Source of the DNA: CAIJZX01 sp043766165
GTDB taxonomy: Bacteria; Patescibacteriota; Patescibacteriia; SBBC01; CAIJZX01
DNA length: 22,499 nucleotides
Reading direction: 5' to 3'
NCBI GenBank assembly: GCA_043766165.1
Contig: JAYUIJ010000062.1
Coordinates: 1-22,499 of the forward strand
Made by a program: the position numbers and the translations under genes. This document shows, one piece after another, positions 15,291 through 22,415 of the stretch. Below the pieces are notes generated by a model. The model saw only the letters and a program-made list of their open reading frames with translations. It did not search any database and had not been told where the DNA came from. Positions within the stretch are counted from its first letter, which is position 1. Each line of letters starts with the position of its first letter.

Positions 15291-15422
15291 CTGCTAGTGA
15301 TGTTCGAACTCTTCCTTTACCCTGATCTTGGCCGAGATTCGACGATTAGGCTAAAATATTCCCAAGTGGTGGAAATTGCTGAACGCCGCTCGAACCTATT
15401 TTGAAGGGCAGTTTTAGACCGT

Positions 15423-15553
15423 GCGGGCGGGCGGAAGGGGGTTTAAGGGGGAATTCCGCCCGCCCGCGCCCGCCGTTCCGTCCCGAGCGAATCCGAGGGG
15501 CGCATTTTACCGCCACCCGAGGGGTTCGTGCCGGCAGTAGCCGGCGCGCCGCC
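15423..15553 (+). repeat. GC-rich structured repeat, left copy
   Basis: It begins with a 14-bp perfect inverted repeat (15423-15436 with 15454-15467). Block A is the 23 bp at 15449-15471. Block B is the 29 bp at 15501-15529, ending GAGGGGTTCGT. A hairpin GCCGGC-AGTA-GCCGGC (15530-15545) follows, then GCGCCGCC. The right copy (22416-22499, opposite strand) has block A identical, block B 27/29 identical, and a different hairpin at the same place. It sits about 10 bp upstream of the CIRCE promoter region. The rest of 15291-15422 shows no supported gene. Confidence 0.85.
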
Positions 15554-15563
15554 CATTTTAGGG

Positions 15564-15603
15564 TTAGCAGTCTCTTGCATAGAGTGCTAATTGGGTATAA
15601 AAT
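15564..15603 (+). promoter_or_regulatory. CIRCE operator (HrcA site) with overlapping promoter
   Basis: TTAGCAGTC (15564-15572), nine bases, then GAGTGCTAA (15582-15590). This is the CIRCE consensus TTAGCACTC-N9-GAGTGCTAA with one mismatch in the left arm. A promoter overlaps it: -35-like TTGCAT (15575-15580), 17-bp spacer, -10 TAAAAT (15598-15603). HrcA bound here would block it until heat or unfolding stress. The regulated unit is the small gene at 15723, after a leader of about 110 nt holding a hairpin (AGGC-TTTC-GCCT). Confidence 0.85.
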
Positions 15604-15722
15604 GTTGTCGGCAGGCTTTCGCCTCATGCCCAAAATTCTGACTTAACAGGGCTTTCTACAGACTTGGCCCATTAGAGCCAGAAGGAATTCGTTGAACCTT
15701 CCACTTAAACGGTATCACAATT

Positions 15723-15932
15723 ATGTCAAACCATAATGATGCGCCTGGAATGAAGGGCTATCGATCTCGTAATGAGACGGGGCGCCTTCGTGAAAAGCGT
15801 GGCGATACTCACGTCGAAACCATTGAAAACGAATATGGAATTGATTTGGGAGTTCGCGGAGACATGACCTGGGAAGCGTACAAGCGCAAAACTGGGATAA
15901 AGTCTCTGAACGATCTGGTTACTGGAAAGTAA
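15723..15932 (+). CDS. small protein of unknown function under CIRCE control
   Basis: A 69-residue, highly charged, soluble protein: basic N-terminal half ('MKGYRSRNETGRLREKRGDT'), then 'TIENEYGIDLGVRGDM' and a C-terminal 'YKRKTGIKSLNDLV'. No membrane segment or catalytic motif. Real coding is supported by the CIRCE-controlled promoter upstream and by an organised sequence rather than frame noise. It lacks a Shine-Dalgarno at the ATG (an AGGAA lies about 35 nt upstream). It resembles small conserved proteins in other bacteria, but I cannot name a family. The CIRCE site suggests a heat-shock or proteostasis role, which is inference. Confidence 0.7.
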   Translation: MSNHNDAPGMKGYRSRNETGRLREKRGDTHVETIENEYGIDLGVRGDMTWEAYKRKTGIKSLNDLVTGK

Positions 15933-16022
15933 CCTGTGGGTGGGGCGAAAGCCCTGCCAATAGGCTCTTTGAAAAGCTGGCGAGTAAACTCCGACCCTCA
16001 ATTTTGGGTTAAATCAGTTCAC

Positions 16023-16069
16023 CTCTCCTCCAGTGGTTTACAGTTTTACGAAAAACTACTGGCGGGGAG
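16023..16069 (+). promoter_or_regulatory. long hairpin with anti-Shine-Dalgarno-like arm
   Basis: The left arm 16023-16039 pairs with 16053-16069 (17 positions, one mismatch, two G-U) around a 13-nt loop. The left arm and its 5' flank (TCACCTCT, 16019-16026) are also complementary to GGAGGTGA (16104-16111), the Shine-Dalgarno of the next small gene. The two pairings exclude each other. No T run follows, so it is not an ordinary terminator. Confidence 0.5.
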
Positions 16070-16116
16070 CAAGTGTGAGTTGATCCCCGATCTTATTAAG
16101 GAAGGAGGTGATGTCT

Positions 16117-16260
16117 ATGTCACACCGGAAAACTAGTGCCTCTGTAGCCGCTAAGGCGGCAAAGGTATTGGGAAATCCTCGGTCAAGTGCGGCGGCGAAA
16201 GCTGCTGCTGCAAGTGCTTTGTCTCAACGGGCAACGCATGACCGGCACCGAAAGAAGTAA
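16117..16260 (+). CDS. 47-residue Ala/Lys-rich small protein
   Basis: This ORF has the best ribosome-binding site in the window: AAGGAGG ends 8 nt before the ATG at 16117 (an earlier in-frame ATG at 16111 is too close). The product is short, basic and alanine-rich: 'MSHRKTSASVAAKAAKVLGN', 'PRSSAAAKAA', 'SALSQRATHDRHRKK'. It resembles a widespread group of tiny proteins with a TSxxVAxKAxKVL...SALSQ pattern seen in many bacteria, of unknown role. It follows the CIRCE-controlled gene after 184 bp that contain a strong hairpin and may share its transcript. Between it and the convergent nuclease gene only a weak hairpin and a T run (16304-16310) are seen. Confidence 0.75.
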   Translation: MSHRKTSASVAAKAAKVLGNPRSSAAAKAAAASALSQRATHDRHRKK

Positions 16261-16334
16261 TTCTTAGGTGTAAAGTCTCGCCAGCTTTTTAAGGATCTTT
16301 TTTTGTTGCCCTAATCCGATTACTTTGTGAGTAC

Positions 16335-17093
16335 CTAACGAAGCTCCAGTTTATTTGCTGAATCTCGATAAGCACAATAATCACAATCCGCTCCTGCTTC
16401 TGGTATTGTAGCACCGCTCAAACAAGCATGAGCGTCAATAATTGCTTTTTCCACCCACGAATCATCACCTTCGTATGGAATGACTTTAACATCAAATTCT
16501 AGTTTTCCATCAAACGCTTTAGCGTCGCTGTTGCCGTTACAGTAGACAAAGTACCCTGTGCTGGAAACTTTAAATCCATTTTGTCGAAAAAGCCATTGGT
16601 AGACTTCCATTTGTCGTTTGTAGCCAATTTGCCAATCAGCGTCGAGGCTTACCTCTTCTTTTTTCGATGTCGCCTTGTAATCAACAATGATTAGCTCGCC
16701 GTCTGGTTTGACCCAAACGTCATCAACACCGCCAGTGACATTAAAGTTTGTGTGACCATGGTGAAAGGCAATGCCACGACGTAAGGCGTCGCGCCATTCG
16801 TCCATCTTTTCGTGCGCAAGTGGAATTGCGTCAATTTCGTATTCTTTTTGCAACGGATGTTTTGTGCCTTTCGCGCGGTGGATATCAAACTCGCGTTTCA
16901 AAAGTTCATCAACCGCAGAATTGAGAGAGAATGGGTATCCTGGTGGTCGGCCGACCCCAAGTCTCCGATCAAGGTAGAAGCAGCGCGGACAGTTGAGAAA
17001 CAGATCAATTTGAGAACGACTAAGGCGAAAAGAGTCTAGGCTTTTTGGATCGTAGAGATTGCGCTTACGGTTAGGATTATAGTATTTAGACAT
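16335..17093 (-). CDS. PD-(D/E)XK nuclease of RecB/Cas4-like type with four cysteines
   Basis: A 252-residue nuclease-fold protein. The N-terminus 'SRSQIDLFLNCPRCFYLDRR' has C35 and C38; the core has GGVDDV (D124), IIVDYKAT (D138-x-K140) and 'KRQMEVYQWL' (Q161, Y165), the RecB-family motif set. The C-terminus has 'ADCDYCAYR' with C237 and C240. The four cysteines could hold a 4Fe-4S cluster as in Cas4/AddB, although Cas4 uses a 1+3 pattern and this is 2+2. It overlaps the OLD-family gene by 8 nt (ATGTCTAA), so the two are translationally coupled. Likely a DNA exonuclease or nickase partner; no cas genes are nearby. Confidence 0.88.
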   Translation of the reverse strand: MSKYYNPNRKRNLYDPKSLDSFRLSRSQIDLFLNCPRCFYLDRRLGVGRPPGYPFSLNSAVDELLKREFDIHRAKGTKHPLQKEYEIDAIPLAHEKMDEWRDALRRGIAFHHGHTNFNVTGGVDDVWVKPDGELIIVDYKATSKKEEVSLDADWQIGYKRQMEVYQWLFRQNGFKVSSTGYFVYCNGNSDAKAFDGKLEFDVKVIPYEGDDSWVEKAIIDAHACLSGATIPEAGADCDYCAYRDSANKLELR

Positions 17094-18699
17094 TTTCAGA
17101 AAAGCTGTTCAATAGAAAAGTTTTTATATCCTGTGGAATTTCTTCTAAAGTTTTTGTTAAAAGTGCCTTTCTAGCTTTATATGGCTTGTCCCTATTCCCA
17201 ATATTCAAAGACAAGTGTTGTTCAAAATCCTGATTAAATATGAATATTTTTTCTTTGTCAAGCGAATCTAATATTTTTTTGTTGAGTTCCTTAGTATTAT
17301 TTTCTAGGTTGATTTTCTGTTGTTCATCTTTAAAATCTTTAGGAGGTAAATCTAAGTCATGAACGACATAATAATCAAAAACTATCTCATTTACATTAAA
17401 TTTATTCATCACCTTCTGAAAAAGAGGAATTCCGCTTTTTGATCCACACTCAACTATTGAAGTTCTTTTTTCGATAGGATTAAGACTAAGTTTATCAAGA
17501 ATAACGGGTATTGCGTGTTTTTCAGTATCTCCCTCGCAGAGCAATATTTTGTCCGCAAAGAACATTTCATTCCTTTCAGGATCAAATTGACACATGGTCT
17601 TGAACTCTTGCTTTTCGTCTTCTTCGAAGATATCCTCAACACATTGACAAATCTTTGTACCAGATATTGTGTTTTTCTTTGATACAAAACCAAGGTGCTT
17701 GTAATCTTCAATATTAATCATGAAGCTAGAATGTGTTGTGTATATGATTTGGATTTGCTCGTTTTCATTAGCGACTAGTCGTTTAAACAGTCGATAAATA
17801 ATTTTTTGTTGCTGGGGATGTAAATAAATCTCAGGTTCTTCAATAGCAATTATCAAATCTTTTTTATCTTTGCCGTCAGTCGATTGGAGCTTGTTGTTTA
17901 GCTTTTGAGCGTATAGTAATAGGATAGAAAAAATAAAAGCCCTTTGTGTTCCGTGGCCTTTGGTTGAGAGCGGCGTTTCTTTCCCATCATTAGAAAAAAT
18001 ATCTAACTGGCTAATCAAAGACTTTCTTTTTGGTATTTCAATCTTGAATGTCAGGTCAGAATCCTTGAACTGTTCGGACATGATTTGCTCGATTTCCTTC
18101 GCACTTTTAACTAGCGGAGCGTTTTCATCCGAACGGCTCAGCTCATCTTTAAGTTGAGATAGTAATGAATCTAAGTTACTAAAGTCATAGTTGTCACTCC
18201 CAAAAACTAAATCAAGAAACTTCCCAAAATAGGTTGTCCCGGTAGTTTTGGTTTCATCTTTTAACTCCTTAACTGCCGGAACAAGGTAAAATTCAGGAAG
18301 CAACTCACCTGTGAAAGGGTTTTTCGCCGGTGCTTTTTGTTCGGCATTATTCTTAACGTAAAAAAGCTCACTCTTTGAATCAAAGTCTCCATTATCTTTC
18401 AATTGAACGCTAAAACGCTTTCGAAGGGTCAAAATATCATCATGCAGAAAAGCGACGGCTTTATTTTTTTCAAAATCAGTAAGCTCGTTAAATATTACTT
18501 CAATTTCAATAGGTTTATCAGCATCATTGAAATCGTATATATCGCCAGCTTTATTATGAGCAAGAAACATTTCCAAAACTGCGACTAAGTTGGATTTACC
18601 ACAGTTATTTCTTCCCACCAAAGCTAACAATCCATTGATCGTGAAACTACATTCAACAATGGATCGAAAGTTTTTTACTGTGATGTTCCGAATCTTCAT
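17086..18699 (-). CDS. OLD-family ATPase/TOPRIM nuclease
   Basis: A 537-residue overcoming-lysogenization-defect protein. The ABC-type ATPase has 'ITVKNFRSI', Walker A G29-RNNC-GKS36, a signature-like STKGHGTQ (245-252), Walker B 'LIIAIEEPEIYLHPQ' (282-296) and an H-loop TTHSS (321-325). The TOPRIM nuclease has 'ILLCEGDTEK' (catalytic E389) and 'YYVVHDLD' (D448, D450), then a C-terminal helical region. All key residues are present and the length is normal. It lies 63 nt after the second methyltransferase and is coupled to the PD-(D/E)XK gene. There is no UvrD helicase as in Gabija (GajB) and no AriB as in PARIS. Likely antiphage or anti-plasmid. Confidence 0.92.
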   Translation of the reverse strand: MKIRNITVKNFRSIVECSFTINGLLALVGRNNCGKSNLVAVLEMFLAHNKAGDIYDFNDADKPIEIEVIFNELTDFEKNKAVAFLHDDILTLRKRFSVQLKDNGDFDSKSELFYVKNNAEQKAPAKNPFTGELLPEFYLVPAVKELKDETKTTGTTYFGKFLDLVFGSDNYDFSNLDSLLSQLKDELSRSDENAPLVKSAKEIEQIMSEQFKDSDLTFKIEIPKRKSLISQLDIFSNDGKETPLSTKGHGTQRAFIFSILLLYAQKLNNKLQSTDGKDKKDLIIAIEEPEIYLHPQQQKIIYRLFKRLVANENEQIQIIYTTHSSFMINIEDYKHLGFVSKKNTISGTKICQCVEDIFEEDEKQEFKTMCQFDPERNEMFFADKILLCEGDTEKHAIPVILDKLSLNPIEKRTSIVECGSKSGIPLFQKVMNKFNVNEIVFDYYVVHDLDLPPKDFKDEQQKINLENNTKELNKKILDSLDKEKIFIFNQDFEQHLSLNIGNRDKPYKARKALLTKTLEEIPQDIKTFLLNSFSENV

Positions 18700-18762
18700 T
18701 GTCGTGTCAGATAGGACTTATGCTTCCCAACTTTTCAACAAAGTGTTGTGAAAGGCTCATTC

Positions 18763-19479
18763 TTACGTAGCGTTAATTCTTTTTTTTGCCATTTCAAAGT
18801 ATTTATTATCTAACTCAATCCCAATAAAGTTTCTCCCCAAGCGTTTTGCTATCACTCCGGTTGTGCCACTTCCCAAGAATGGGTCGAGGACTAAATCTCC
18901 CTTTTTACTACCCAGCAAGATAATTCTTTCTAGCAAGTCTTCTGGCTTCTCTGTAGGATGAGGAGTTATATGTCTTTTTGCTGTAATAGTCCAAAGATTT
19001 CTCATTTGTTTTCCGCCATTCATCTTTTTAGCACCCTCATAGTCGAAGTAATATTTTTTTGACTTACTCGCAAACCAAATAAGTTCTATGGATGGAGCAA
19101 ATCTATTTCTTGATAGAAGGGGCGTGGCATTCGGCTTATACCAAATAACATCATTAATAATCCACAATCCCAATTCTTTAAGAACCATTCCAACCGAGGG
19201 GTGATTGTGCAAAGTCCCAGAAATCCAAATAGTTCCCGTGGGGCTTAATACTCTTACACACTCTTTAATCCAACACTGATTAAATTCGTGTATATTATGA
19301 ATCTTGTCCCAATCTCCCTTATCTAATTTTACAGGTTTGCCGTTTTTGACTGTTAAAAAACCATCTCCTGAAAGATTGTAAGGCGGGTCAGCGAATATTA
19401 GATCAACACTATTTTCATCTAGTGTTTTTAGAACCTCTAAGCAATCTCCTTGTTTTAATGTAACAAGATTATTACCCAT
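18763..19479 (-). CDS. DNA adenine methyltransferase M2 of the AlwI-type system (beta class)
   Basis: 238 residues from the ATG at 19479. An earlier start at 19515 would overlap the preceding gene by 44 nt and precedes the conserved 'VTLKQGDCLEVL'. The catalytic motif DPPYN comes first (31-35) and the SAM motif 'VLDPFLGSGTTGVIAKR' comes last, the beta-class order. It has 'WISGTLHN', 'DVIWYKPNATP' and 'PHPTEKPEDLLER' in between. It is closely related in layout to M1. Type IIS enzymes with an asymmetric site need one methylase per strand, which explains two. It overlaps M1 by 8 nt (ATGGGTAA). Predicted to make N6-methyladenine in one strand of GGATC. Confidence 0.9.
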   Translation of the reverse strand: MGNNLVTLKQGDCLEVLKTLDENSVDLIFADPPYNLSGDGFLTVKNGKPVKLDKGDWDKIHNIHEFNQCWIKECVRVLSPTGTIWISGTLHNHPSVGMVLKELGLWIINDVIWYKPNATPLLSRNRFAPSIELIWFASKSKKYYFDYEGAKKMNGGKQMRNLWTITAKRHITPHPTEKPEDLLERIILLGSKKGDLVLDPFLGSGTTGVIAKRLGRNFIGIELDNKYFEMAKKRINAT

Positions 19480-20242
19480 GAATTCTTTGCTCGGACATTT
19501 TAACGTATTTATCACTAACCTCTATTCCAATCCAGTTTCTTTCTAGTTGATTTGCCACAACGGCAGTCGTGCCACTTCCTAAAAATGGATCGAGAACTAA
19601 ATCGCCCTTATTTGAGGAAGCAATAATAATTCTTTTCAACATTTCTTCTGGCTTCTGGGTTGGATGCATTGCTCTCCCATCTTTTCCTTTTAACCTTTCC
19701 TTTCCTTGAACGAGGGGTAGCGACCAAAAATCTCTCATTTGTTTCAAAGAGCCATCTTTCTGGCGTTCGGGATTAATTTTTTTTAGTGCATCATAGTTAA
19801 ATATCCACTTTTTGCCTTTGACTGCCCATATTACAAACTCAGTAGAGTGCGTAAATACTCGGCGTGTCATATTTGGCATTGCGTTTGATTTCTGCCAAGT
19901 AACTACATTATTAATACGGAAACCTAGTTGTTTAAGAGTTATCATCACTTCCGCAATATTGTGGTAGGTACAAGATATGTAGATAGAGCCACCCTCTTTT
20001 AGAATGCGGTAGGAAGCTCCTACCCATTTCCTAGTAAAATTTAAATATTCGGGAGCGGACATTTTGTCCCACTCCTCATTTACCATAAACCAGTCTCCGC
20101 CGGTTTTATTATTTTCCCATTTTAAGCCATTGCCTGAAAGGTTGTATGGCGGATCAGCGAAAATAAGATTAATTGATTTTTCATCAATTTGGTCATTCAT
20201 CACCTTTATGCAATCTCCAAGATATATGTGGTTTTTTTTCAT
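19472..20242 (-). CDS. DNA adenine methyltransferase M1 of the AlwI-type system (beta class)
   Basis: A 256-residue beta-class DNA methyltransferase: catalytic DPPYN at 30-34, 'SIYISCTYHNIAEVM', 'VVTWQKSNAMPNMTRRVFTH', 'MHPTQKPEEMLKRI' and the SAM loop DPFLGSGTT (218-226). Compared with M2 it has an extra insert after DPPYNLSG ('GLKWENNKTGGDWFM'), and the two are paralogues that probably arose by duplication. It starts 6 nt after the endonuclease stop, leaving little room for a separate promoter. Predicted to protect the other strand of the AlwI-type site from the endonuclease. Confidence 0.9.
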   Translation of the reverse strand: MKKNHIYLGDCIKVMNDQIDEKSINLIFADPPYNLSGNGLKWENNKTGGDWFMVNEEWDKMSAPEYLNFTRKWVGASYRILKEGGSIYISCTYHNIAEVMITLKQLGFRINNVVTWQKSNAMPNMTRRVFTHSTEFVIWAVKGKKWIFNYDALKKINPERQKDGSLKQMRDFWSLPLVQGKERLKGKDGRAMHPTQKPEEMLKRIIIASSNKGDLVLDPFLGSGTTAVVANQLERNWIGIEVSDKYVKMSEQRIHG

Positions 20243-20248
20243 AGCTGA

Positions 20249-22084
20249 CTATTTCGCTATCATTTTCTCTCTCCAAGCATCAATAACGGAGGGTATGTGG
20301 TTGGCCCATTCCCCAGAGTCTGAAACTTTGTTCGTAATAGCTATTATCTCATCGTAAAGATCGGACAGGTCCGTGTGACCTAATTTTTTTCCAGACCCTT
20401 TCATCTCTAATAAAATTTCTAACAGCCTGGCCAGTTGGGTTATTGAAAGTGGCACAATTTTTTGTGACTCCCCTCGATAGCCGTGCTTTACAGCCACCCA
20501 AAAAGTTTCTGCTGTATCTTGGTGAAGGCGAGGAGCGACAAAAACGCCATATGCTACTTTACTGGGATTATCATCTTCAAAATCCCTTATATGTCGCATC
20601 ACTGGCTGACCCTCGTTATACCACTGGGAACGGTCCGTGAGCATAGTAACCTCGCAGACTGAGTTAAAGCTTTCATAGTAGCATTCAATGTCAGGCTTAT
20701 TTCCTGGTGCCGTAAAGGTTGGTTCATTGTCATCGCCTACGGGATAATTCGGTTTTATTTGAATTGCATCGTTAAGGGCATTAATAGCGAGCGTGGTTAA
20801 CTTTTCAAGCTCCACGCTTTTCTTATTTGCGGAGCTATGAATATTGCGTAACCCCTCAATGTATTCCTTAGTTTTGGTGATGTCTTGTGACTCGATGTGA
20901 ACTTCTAGTTCCTGTAAATTCCTCCTGTGAGCCCTAAGCTCTTCAGCGTATGATTTTAGATCGCCGGTGTTTAAAGAAGAAGTATCTTTATAATCAAGTG
21001 CTGGGACTGCAACCGATTTAGAACGTAAATCAGTAATAAAACTCTTGACATCATTAGATAAAGCCTCGATAATCCTTCGTAGCTCTGGAGTGGTTTCCCA
21101 GGGGAGCACTGGCTGAGTGACATCCGAAAGATAATTTGAATATTCAGAACGTGTCGAAAAAGATTTAGGAGAAGCGTCATCCGAAGACAACAAGCTCTCA
21201 ATTTCGATCATTCTTCTTGATTCAAGATCAATATAAAATCCGTTTCCTCTAATATGGAAATATCTAGTGAGCCGAAAATATCTAATAATGTTATCGGCAT
21301 ATTCTATTGTGTTGCTAAGAGTGCTCTCGATAAGAGAGGTGTCGTTTGAGTCAAGAAACTGGGCGACGTAATCTCTATGATAGGTGTCTATAAAGGCTAT
21401 TGGGTCGGGGGCTGTACTTTTATCGACTCTAAAATCTACGATCTTCTGGGCAACTTCTTTTATAGAACTAAAATTAATTAGGGTTGGGACGAAGATAGCG
21501 AATTCTTGTTTGTTAATGCCCACTGGTTTTTTACCAGACGCTTGCGAAAGACGGTTAACTTCCCTGATCAGATGTAGTGTTGCGATAAATGGTTTAACCG
21601 CATAACCATCGTCAGCACTAAAATCTCTGGAATCGGGATTTGGTAATTGCCATTTGATATAGCTTCGAAAGAAAGTATTTCCGAGATCGTAATCGTCTTT
21701 AAGAAAATCGTGGCCAAAACTTGAAATTACTATTCTTTTGCGATCGTCAATTACGGCAAGTCCCATCTTTTCAAGAGGGTTAAAGGATTGTCTACCTCGC
21801 ATATCACCACCGCCAACATAGTCTTTCGCATTTAGAATGGCTTCTGCTTGTTCATAAGTTATTGGCTCAGGGTTATCCATAAGAGCAGAGTGCTCAGAAG
21901 ACAAATCGCTTAAAAACTGTGGCTCACCAAACCCATAGACCTTATGTTGAATTAAAAGAACCTGAAACTTCTTTTGGTTCGTTCTACTCCACTCTTCGCC
22001 GTCCATGAGCGAAAGTATTTTAAGAAAATCCCTTATTCTTTCAGGATTTCTTACGGTAGTAGAGATTGACCAGGGTTTTTTCAT
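20249..22084 (-). CDS. AlwI-family type IIS restriction endonuclease
   Basis: A 611-residue endonuclease. The N-terminus 'KPWSISTTVRNPERIRDFLK' followed by 'QKKFQVLLIQHKVYGFG' is the AlwI family (PF09491) opening. A helical middle (about 330-440) contains long charged helices. The C-terminal part has 'KPDIECYYESFNSVCEVTM', where D465 and E478-x-T480 fit a PD-(D/E)XK-type catalytic site. AlwI cuts outside GGATC (4/5); whether this enzyme shares that specificity is inference, though two methylases fit. It starts two nucleotides after the controller gene's stop, so it is co-expressed from the C promoter. Full length. Confidence 0.92.
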   Translation of the reverse strand: MKKPWSISTTVRNPERIRDFLKILSLMDGEEWSRTNQKKFQVLLIQHKVYGFGEPQFLSDLSSEHSALMDNPEPITYEQAEAILNAKDYVGGGDMRGRQSFNPLEKMGLAVIDDRKRIVISSFGHDFLKDDYDLGNTFFRSYIKWQLPNPDSRDFSADDGYAVKPFIATLHLIREVNRLSQASGKKPVGINKQEFAIFVPTLINFSSIKEVAQKIVDFRVDKSTAPDPIAFIDTYHRDYVAQFLDSNDTSLIESTLSNTIEYADNIIRYFRLTRYFHIRGNGFYIDLESRRMIEIESLLSSDDASPKSFSTRSEYSNYLSDVTQPVLPWETTPELRRIIEALSNDVKSFITDLRSKSVAVPALDYKDTSSLNTGDLKSYAEELRAHRRNLQELEVHIESQDITKTKEYIEGLRNIHSSANKKSVELEKLTTLAINALNDAIQIKPNYPVGDDNEPTFTAPGNKPDIECYYESFNSVCEVTMLTDRSQWYNEGQPVMRHIRDFEDDNPSKVAYGVFVAPRLHQDTAETFWVAVKHGYRGESQKIVPLSITQLARLLEILLEMKGSGKKLGHTDLSDLYDEIIAITNKVSDSGEWANHIPSVIDAWREKMIAK

Positions 22085-22086
22085 AG

Positions 22087-22299
22087 CTACTTCATCAAAT
22101 CTTCAACGGAAGCTTCTAGCGCTTCAGCAAGTTTTGCCACCGTCGAAAGCGTTACATTTCTTTTGCCATTCTCAATGCCACTAATGTAGGCTCTATCAGC
22201 GCCAATTTTTAAAGCAATGTCTCCTTGCGACATTCCTTTCTTCGTCCGTATCTTTTTGAGATTCTCGCCTAAACGGGAATTGATCGAGTCGGTATTCAC
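22087..22299 (-). CDS. restriction-modification controller (C) protein, XRE type
   Basis: About 70 residues if started at the GTG at 22299 (VNTDSINSRLGENL...). The frame extends to 22362, but that part crosses the operators and promoter and is probably untranslated. The HTH is 'MSQGDIALKIGADRAYISGI' followed by 'ENGKRNVTLSTVAKLAEALE', the classical C-protein/XRE pattern, with the usual short C-terminal helix. A -10 TATATT ends 6 nt before the GTG, so the mRNA is likely leaderless, as is common for C genes. It is expected to bind the upstream C boxes as a dimer, first activating and then repressing the C-R-M operon. Confidence 0.85.
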   Translation of the reverse strand: MNTDSINSRLGENLKKIRTKKGMSQGDIALKIGADRAYISGIENGKRNVTLSTVAKLAEALEASVEDLMK

Positions 22300-22305
22300 T
22301 TGACC

Positions 22306-22353
22306 AATATACTCCCTTGTTGCACTATAGAGCAATAGTGTACTATAGTACAC
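22306..22353 (-). promoter_or_regulatory. C-box operators and promoter of the restriction-modification operon
   Basis: A distal site, GTGTACTATAGTACAC (22338-22353), is a 16-bp perfect palindrome. The proximal site is CACTAT-N6-ATAGTG (22323-22340) and overlaps the distal by three bases. Promoter on the minus strand: -35 TTGCTC (22330-22335), inside the proximal site, 18-bp spacer, -10 TATATT (22306-22311). The distal site would serve activation and the proximal site, covering the -35, repression. Confidence 0.8.
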
Positions 22354-22415
22354 ACAGCACATTGGGGAGCCAAAAGCGCGCGCACGGGAGGGCGGGGCAA
22401 GCGCTTATCTCTAAA

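Noticed and set aside
15346..15646. Overlapping reading frames in the GC-rich repeat
   Set aside because: Low-complexity Arg/Pro/Gly translations produced by the structured repeat.
15936..16136. 66-residue plus-strand reading frame between the two small genes
   Set aside because: It runs through the long hairpin and the Shine-Dalgarno of the 47-residue gene and has no own ribosome site.
16335..18699. Gabija or CRISPR-Cas4 locus
   Set aside because: No UvrD-like helicase follows the OLD gene, and there are no cas genes or CRISPR repeats; the nuclease has a 2+2 rather than 1+3 cysteine layout.
22300..22362. Longer N-terminus of the controller protein
   Set aside because: It would be encoded by the operators, -35 and -10 elements; the GTG at 22299 follows the -10 at leaderless distance.
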